In this document: one piece after another, positions 7,094 through 10,798 of the stretch
Numbering within the stretch: the stretch's first letter is position 1
Layout of the letters: every line of letters begins with the position of its first letter
Source: an uncultured Eudoraea sp.
GTDB lineage: Bacteria > Bacteroidota > Bacteroidia > Flavobacteriales > Flavobacteriaceae
NCBI GenBank assembly: GCA_905479615.1
Contig: CAJQNH010000193.1
Location: 1-10,798, forward strand
DNA length: 10,798 nucleotides
Direction: 5' to 3'
Program-made: the position numbers and the translations under genes
The notes under the pieces: model-generated
The model's input: the letters and a program-made list of their open reading frames with translations, nothing else
Databases searched by the model: none
Told to the model about the DNA's origin: nothing

Positions 7094-8380
7094 TTACGTT
7101 AAATCCCATTTTTTCCTGGGCTTTCTGGAGAGCAGTGCATTAGCTTCCTTATCCCCAATAAATTTTTCTTTTTCAGCATTCCATGCCAGTTTTCTGTTCA
7201 GCTGCCAGGATATTAACCCTAAATGCATTGGCAGGGTCATCTCTCTGGCATAGGCCAGGTTAGACTCCGAAGGGTTGCGTGATTTCACGGCATCTACAAA
7301 ATTCTGCTGGTGACCGGGAGAGCGCTGCAGGGTTTTTGGGATTTCAGGAATATCGGTAACGGTCTCCCCGTTAATGGTAATCTCCCGGGTTTCATAATCG
7401 CAAATAAGTGTGCCCTTTTCGCCTTCAAAATAAGCGCCAATACCTCTGTCTGCTGCACCGGGCACATCGGGTGGGGTGGAAGTCCAGAACAGTTTCAAAT
7501 CCTGAAATTCATAATCCACATCTATCCATTTTGGTGTATTGGCTATCCCGTCGGCTTCTTCCCCTCTGGCTGAGATACTCTTCAGGCCTTTGGGCCGAAT
7601 TGCCCAGTAGACCACATCGGCAATATGGCACCAGAAATCGGCAAATACACCACCGGAATAATCCATAAAATACCTATAAGTAAAATGGCATTTTGCAGGA
7701 ATATAATCTACATAAGGTGCTGGCCCCAGCCACATATCCCAATCCAGGGTTTTGGGAATAGGTTTTATTACAGTCTCGGTCAAATCCGGAAGCCCACCAG
7801 TTTTCCACAGCCTTACGGTATGGACTTTTCCAATGACCCCGGCCCGGATCAATTCAACTACTCTGTGGTAATTGTCTGTGGCATGAATCTGTGTTCCTAA
7901 TTGAAAAATACGGTTGTATTTCTGTTGGTTTTTAAGTAATAATTGTCCTTCTTTTACGTCGTATGAAAGTGGTTTTTCGCCATAGACATCTTTCCCTGCC
8001 TGGAAGGCGAGTGATGCAATTTGGCTGTGCCAATGATCCGGAGTAGCGCATGTTATGGCGTCAATATCCTTTCGATCCAAAATTCTCCGAAAATCTTTAT
8101 ACCCGCTGACTTTAGATCCCGGTTGAAGACTCTCCAAAGTCTTTAAGCTATCGGCCAGATGCAATTCATCTACATCGCAAAGGGCAACCACCTCTACTTC
8201 ATCTAAACCGGCGAACCATTTTATATGGTTATTTCCCATGCCACCAACCCCAATATGAGCCACACGAAGCCGGTCACTAGCCGCTACTTTCCCTGCCAGC
8301 GAGGGTAAAAGGGTTAACCCCATAAGGCCCAGGCTACTTTTTTTTACAAATTCCCGACGATTGTGTTTAGGTGCTTTCAT
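7094..8380 (-). CDS. Gfo/Idh/MocA family NAD(P)-type oxidoreductase with Tat signal
   Basis: This 428-residue protein has a Rossmann domain with GVGGMG at residues 44-49, ALCDVD after beta-2, TPDHWHSQIA near 113-122 and the family EKP motif at 135-137, whose Lys is the usual catalytic residue. The C-terminal alpha/beta domain carries FADFWCHIADVVYWA with the conserved His252. Members act on sugars or sugar derivatives; some hydrolyse glycosides by an NAD-dependent route (GH109). The substrate cannot be predicted here. The N-terminus NRREFVKKSSLGLMGLTLLPSL is a Tat signal, so the folded, cofactor-loaded protein is expected in the periplasm. This favours ATG 8378-8380 over the in-frame ATG at 8410, which would add 10 residues before the signal. 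It is followed after 14 bp by the PQQ dehydrogenase, which suggests linked roles. Confidence 0.93.
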   Translation of the reverse strand: MKAPKHNRREFVKKSSLGLMGLTLLPSLAGKVAASDRLRVAHIGVGGMGNNHIKWFAGLDEVEVVALCDVDELHLADSLKTLESLQPGSKVSGYKDFRRILDRKDIDAITCATPDHWHSQIASLAFQAGKDVYGEKPLSYDVKEGQLLLKNQQKYNRIFQLGTQIHATDNYHRVVELIRAGVIGKVHTVRLWKTGGLPDLTETVIKPIPKTLDWDMWLGPAPYVDYIPAKCHFTYRYFMDYSGGVFADFWCHIADVVYWAIRPKGLKSISARGEEADGIANTPKWIDVDYEFQDLKLFWTSTPPDVPGAADRGIGAYFEGEKGTLICDYETREITINGETVTDIPEIPKTLQRSPGHQQNFVDAVKSRNPSESNLAYAREMTLPMHLGLISWQLNRKLAWNAEKEKFIGDKEANALLSRKPRKKWDLT

Positions 8381-8393
8381 AGTACTATTTTTT

Positions 8394-8420
8394 ACACTTT
8401 TAAAGTACAAAAAAAAGTGT
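8394..8420. repeat. 8-bp perfect inverted repeat in the galK - Gfo/Idh gap
   Basis: The arms ACACTTTT (8394-8401) and AAAAGTGT (8413-8420) are exact reverse complements around an 11-nt spacer. They sit in the 58-bp gap between the galK stop and the preferred Gfo/Idh start. The stem is AT-rich with two G-C pairs, too weak for a confident terminator. An operator controlling the downstream genes or a weak attenuator is possible. Confidence 0.4.
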
Positions 8421-8438
8421 CACTATTTTAGCCCGAAG

Positions 8439-9560
8439 TTATAGGAGGGTAGTTCCGGCACTGGGATGCCCCTCAAAAGAAGTCAGTTTAATATTAAATT
8501 CCTTTTCATACGCTTCAGATACCGATTTAATAAATGCATCTGCTGCATCTTCATGAACCAAGTTGATGGTGCATCCGCCAAAGCCACCGCCCATCACCCG
8601 GGCGCCTAATACCTCCACTATATTTTTTGAAAAATCCACTAAGAAGTCTAATTCCCGGCAACTTACTTCATATAAAGTTCGCAGGCCCTCGTGTGTTTGG
8701 TACATCAAAGCTCCAAGGGTTTTTAAATCGTTCTTTTTTAAAGCTTCTACAGCATCCAAAACCCTGTTGTTTTCTTCCACCACATATGTACATCTATCCA
8801 CCACTTTCGAACTCAAAGCCGTTTTACAAGTCTCGATCATCTTGAGATTGGCATCCCTTAGCGATACTACATAGGAGTATTGTTTTTGCAGGATGGCTAC
8901 TCCTTCTTCGCACTCTTTTCTTCTGGTGTTGTACTCACTACTGGCCAGGCTGTGAGAAACATTGCTGTTTAATAAAACAAGTTTGTAGGGGGCTATGGCA
9001 AATGGCACATAGGTATGCTCCATACTTTTGCAATCCAGTAAGATCACATGATCTTTTTTACTCATTACTGAAGCAAACTGGTCCATTATGCCACACTTGG
9101 TGCCTACATAATTGTGTTCTGCATCCCGCGATAGCGCCACGATCTCATGTTTAGACAATCCAAGATCAAAAAGTTCATTGAGCCCAAAGGCCAGACCGCA
9201 TTCCAGGGCTGCTGACGAACTGACCCCTGAACCAACCGGCAGATCACTTTCTATAGTGCATTGAAACCCTTTTAGTGCTTTACTTCTTATATAAATTTCA
9301 TACAACACTCCCAGGATGTAATTTTCCCATTGAATGTTGCTCGGGGCAATATGTTTAAGATCTACAACAAGTGCTTTTTCATATCCCTTACTTCTAATTT
9401 CACATTGGGTATCTGTATTATTTCTCTCAAGTGTAAAGCGAATTCTCTTGTCTATGGCGGTGGGTAATACATATCCCAGGTTATAGTCGGTATGTTCCCC
9501 AATGATATTGATCCTCCCGGGAGAATCTACAATCACTTTATCGAAAACCATATCAGCCAT
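8439..9560 (-). CDS. galK: Galactokinase
   Basis: This 373-residue GHMP kinase phosphorylates alpha-D-galactose to galactose-1-phosphate with ATP, the entry step of the Leloir pathway in the cytoplasm. All three signature motifs are present: the galactose-recognition motif SPGRINIIGEHTDYNLG at about 13-29 (catalytic Arg16), the ATP phosphate loop PVGSGVSSSAAL at 108-119, and GGGFGGC at 324-330. The catalytic base is probably Asp160 in GTKCGIMDQ. The length is slightly short but normal for the family. The GEHTDYN sequence argues for galactokinase rather than mevalonate or homoserine kinase. Met1 or Met4 could be the start; both keep all motifs. No other Leloir gene (galT, galE, galM) or sugar transporter is in the window, so the link with the neighbouring oxidoreductases is by position only. 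Confidence 0.96.
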   Translation of the reverse strand: MADMVFDKVIVDSPGRINIIGEHTDYNLGYVLPTAIDKRIRFTLERNNTDTQCEIRSKGYEKALVVDLKHIAPSNIQWENYILGVLYEIYIRSKALKGFQCTIESDLPVGSGVSSSAALECGLAFGLNELFDLGLSKHEIVALSRDAEHNYVGTKCGIMDQFASVMSKKDHVILLDCKSMEHTYVPFAIAPYKLVLLNSNVSHSLASSEYNTRRKECEEGVAILQKQYSYVVSLRDANLKMIETCKTALSSKVVDRCTYVVEENNRVLDAVEALKKNDLKTLGALMYQTHEGLRTLYEVSCRELDFLVDFSKNIVEVLGARVMGGGFGGCTINLVHEDAADAFIKSVSEAYEKEFNIKLTSFEGHPSAGTTLL

Positions 9561-9592
9561 TATTTTTGAATTATGAACGTTTGCTTTTAATC

Positions 9593-10798
9593 TTAAAATT
9601 TTCTATCGGGGTTGAATGGTGCAATATGCATTGTGGTTTTTTTATTGTCAATGATTTCTGAAACGAGTTTCCCTGTGGCCGGACCAAGACTCCAGCCCAT
9701 CATGGCGTGCCCGGTGGCATAAATAAGGTTGCCATAGGCTTTACTCCTGCCAATATACGGCAGGCCGTCCGGACTTACCGGCCGAAGCCCGCTTTTGGCA
9801 TTTGCCTTGTCTTCCATACTTATTTCAATTTCCGGGTAATAACTTTTTGCAGCCCTGGCAATGGCCTCAACCCGCTCTTTTCTAATGGTATCATTTATAC
9901 CCGAGAATTCCATAGTTCCGGCAAAACGTGTAAATCCCTGCATAGGTGTCACTGCAGCTTTGGCTTCCATAAGTACAGCCGGAATGCTTATCCCTGTTGT
10001 TTTTTTTACATTAATTGAATATCCTTTTCCTGCCTGAAGCGCTAGTTTAACCTTCATTTGTTTGGAAATTTTACCACTCCAGGAGCCGGCTGCCAAAACT
10101 ACCTCGTCGGCATTGTATGATGCCTTGGAGGTCCTTATTTCTGTGATTTTGCTGCCGGAAGTTGAAATCTCCTGAACTTCTTCATTGGTCTTTAGATCTA
10201 CCCCGGCTTCCCTGAGATATTTTACCATCTTGGGCATAAATTCAGTCGGTGTGGTATGGCCGTCGCATTCATAATGAATAGCTCCTTTTACATCTAATTT
10301 CACATTCGGTTCCAGTTTCTTTAATTGGGCCAGGTCCAAATTTTTTACTTCAAGGCCGAGAAAACTGGCTTTCTGTGCCACTTCTAATTCGTCTTCCCCT
10401 GCTTTGTCTGTTTTGTAAAGCATTAACAGACCTTTTCGTTCCAGTTGAAATTCACCTAGATCACCAGATGCATAGATGTCTTCAAACAAGCCACGGCTTA
10501 AAATATTAATATCCTTGATCACCGGAATGGCCTTTGCCACTTTAGTTTGAGTGGAGGACTTGTGAAAATACCAGGACCATCTGAAAAAATCGGGGTCCCA
10601 TCTGGGTTTCATATAAAACGGACTTTCCGAATTAAACATCCATTTAATACCCTTTACAATCATGCCCGGTGAAGCCAGCGGAATAATATGGCTAGGGGTA
10701 ATATAGCCTGCGTTTACAAATGAAGCTCCGGCAGTGATGTCGGATTTGTCTATAACGGTCACGTGATGACCTGATTTATTTAGATAATAGGCAGAACT
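9593..10798 (-). CDS. FAD-dependent amino-acid dehydrogenase (DadA/DAO family), N-terminus cut off by the window edge
   Basis: The frame is open to the right edge and codes 401 residues; about 15-20 N-terminal residues, including the GxGxxG FAD loop, are missing. The first visible residues SSAYYLNKSGHHVTVIDK are the helix and second strand of the dinucleotide fold, ending in the acidic Asp that holds the FAD ribose. The C-terminus GLRPVSPDGLPYIG...YATGHAMMGWSLGPATG is typical of D-amino-acid dehydrogenases (DadA). These enzymes oxidise D-amino acids or related imino acids to keto or imino products and donate electrons to the respiratory chain. A D-hydroxyproline dehydrogenase role is possible but not shown; glycine or sarcosine oxidase-like activity is the alternative. 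The GTG at 10760-10762 is an internal valine codon, not a start. galK begins 32 bp after its stop. Confidence 0.88.
   Translation of the reverse strand, partial: SSAYYLNKSGHHVTVIDKSDITAGASFVNAGYITPSHIIPLASPGMIVKGIKWMFNSESPFYMKPRWDPDFFRWSWYFHKSSTQTKVAKAIPVIKDINILSRGLFEDIYASGDLGEFQLERKGLLMLYKTDKAGEDELEVAQKASFLGLEVKNLDLAQLKKLEPNVKLDVKGAIHYECDGHTTPTEFMPKMVKYLREAGVDLKTNEEVQEISTSGSKITEIRTSKASYNADEVVLAAGSWSGKISKQMKVKLALQAGKGYSINVKKTTGISIPAVLMEAKAAVTPMQGFTRFAGTMEFSGINDTIRKERVEAIARAAKSYYPEIEISMEDKANAKSGLRPVSPDGLPYIGRSKAYGNLIYATGHAMMGWSLGPATGKLVSEIIDNKKTTMHIAPFNPDRKF

Noticed and set aside
7080..7109. Upstream in-frame ATG giving a 722-residue PQQ dehydrogenase
   Set aside because: It overlaps the preceding gene and pushes the hydrophobic signal and lipobox away from the N-terminus; the downstream ATG gives a normal lipoprotein signal.
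8563..8874. Plus-strand open frame opposite galK
   Set aside because: It overlaps fully a gene with all three galactokinase motifs and shows no domain of its own.
10760..10762. GTG as the start codon of the FAD oxidoreductase
   Set aside because: The frame stays open to the window edge and the upstream residues SSAYYLNKSGHH form the expected dinucleotide-fold helix, so this is an internal Val.
1..10798. CRISPR array, tRNA, rRNA, insertion sequence or prophage genes
   Set aside because: No spaced direct repeats, RNA-gene motifs, transposase or phage proteins were found by reading both strands, though short or degenerate elements could be missed by eye.

Overview
The window is a chromosomal segment whose eight recognisable genes all lie on the minus strand. 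It reads from a truncated FAD amine/amino-acid dehydrogenase at the right edge to a truncated GH127 glycosidase at the left edge. A Bacteroidetes host, most likely Flavobacteriia, is inferred. The grounds are moderate-to-low GC, AT-rich leaders without Shine-Dalgarno sequences, one TAnnTTTG-like element, Tat-type Gfo/Idh/MocA and amidase proteins, lipoprotein-type exported enzymes, and the general flavobacterial look of the proteins. No rRNA, tRNA, CRISPR array, insertion sequence or phage gene was seen.

Right part (7094-10798): a DadA-like FAD oxidoreductase cut off at its N-terminus, then galactokinase (galK) after 32 bp, then a Tat-exported Gfo/Idh/MocA oxidoreductase after 58 bp. Centre (3997-7079): 14 bp further on lies a lipoprotein quinohemoprotein (PQQ plus cytochrome c) alcohol-type dehydrogenase, followed after 17 bp by a DUF5996 protein. 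The Gfo/Idh, PQQ and DUF5996 genes are packed tightly enough to be one transcript. Left part (1-3880): a Tat-type amidase-signature hydrolase, a 249-bp stretch with no gene, an AT-rich NYN + OST-HTH (LOTUS) putative RNase, and a GH127 beta-L-arabinofuranosidase-like lipoprotein that runs off the left edge just before its expected catalytic cysteine.

Functionally this looks like sugar and alcohol catabolism with much of the chemistry outside the cytoplasm. GH127 would release L-arabinofuranose, galactokinase would phosphorylate galactose, and the Tat-exported Gfo/Idh protein and the PQQ-cytochrome c lipoprotein would carry out oxidations in the cell envelope. Whether the genes form one pathway cannot be shown from sequence alone. 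No clearly undescribed defence or mobile system is visible. The most interesting leads are the tight Gfo/Idh - PQQ dehydrogenase - DUF5996 cluster, the NYN-LOTUS gene embedded among metabolic genes, and several perfect AT-rich inverted repeats at gene junctions.
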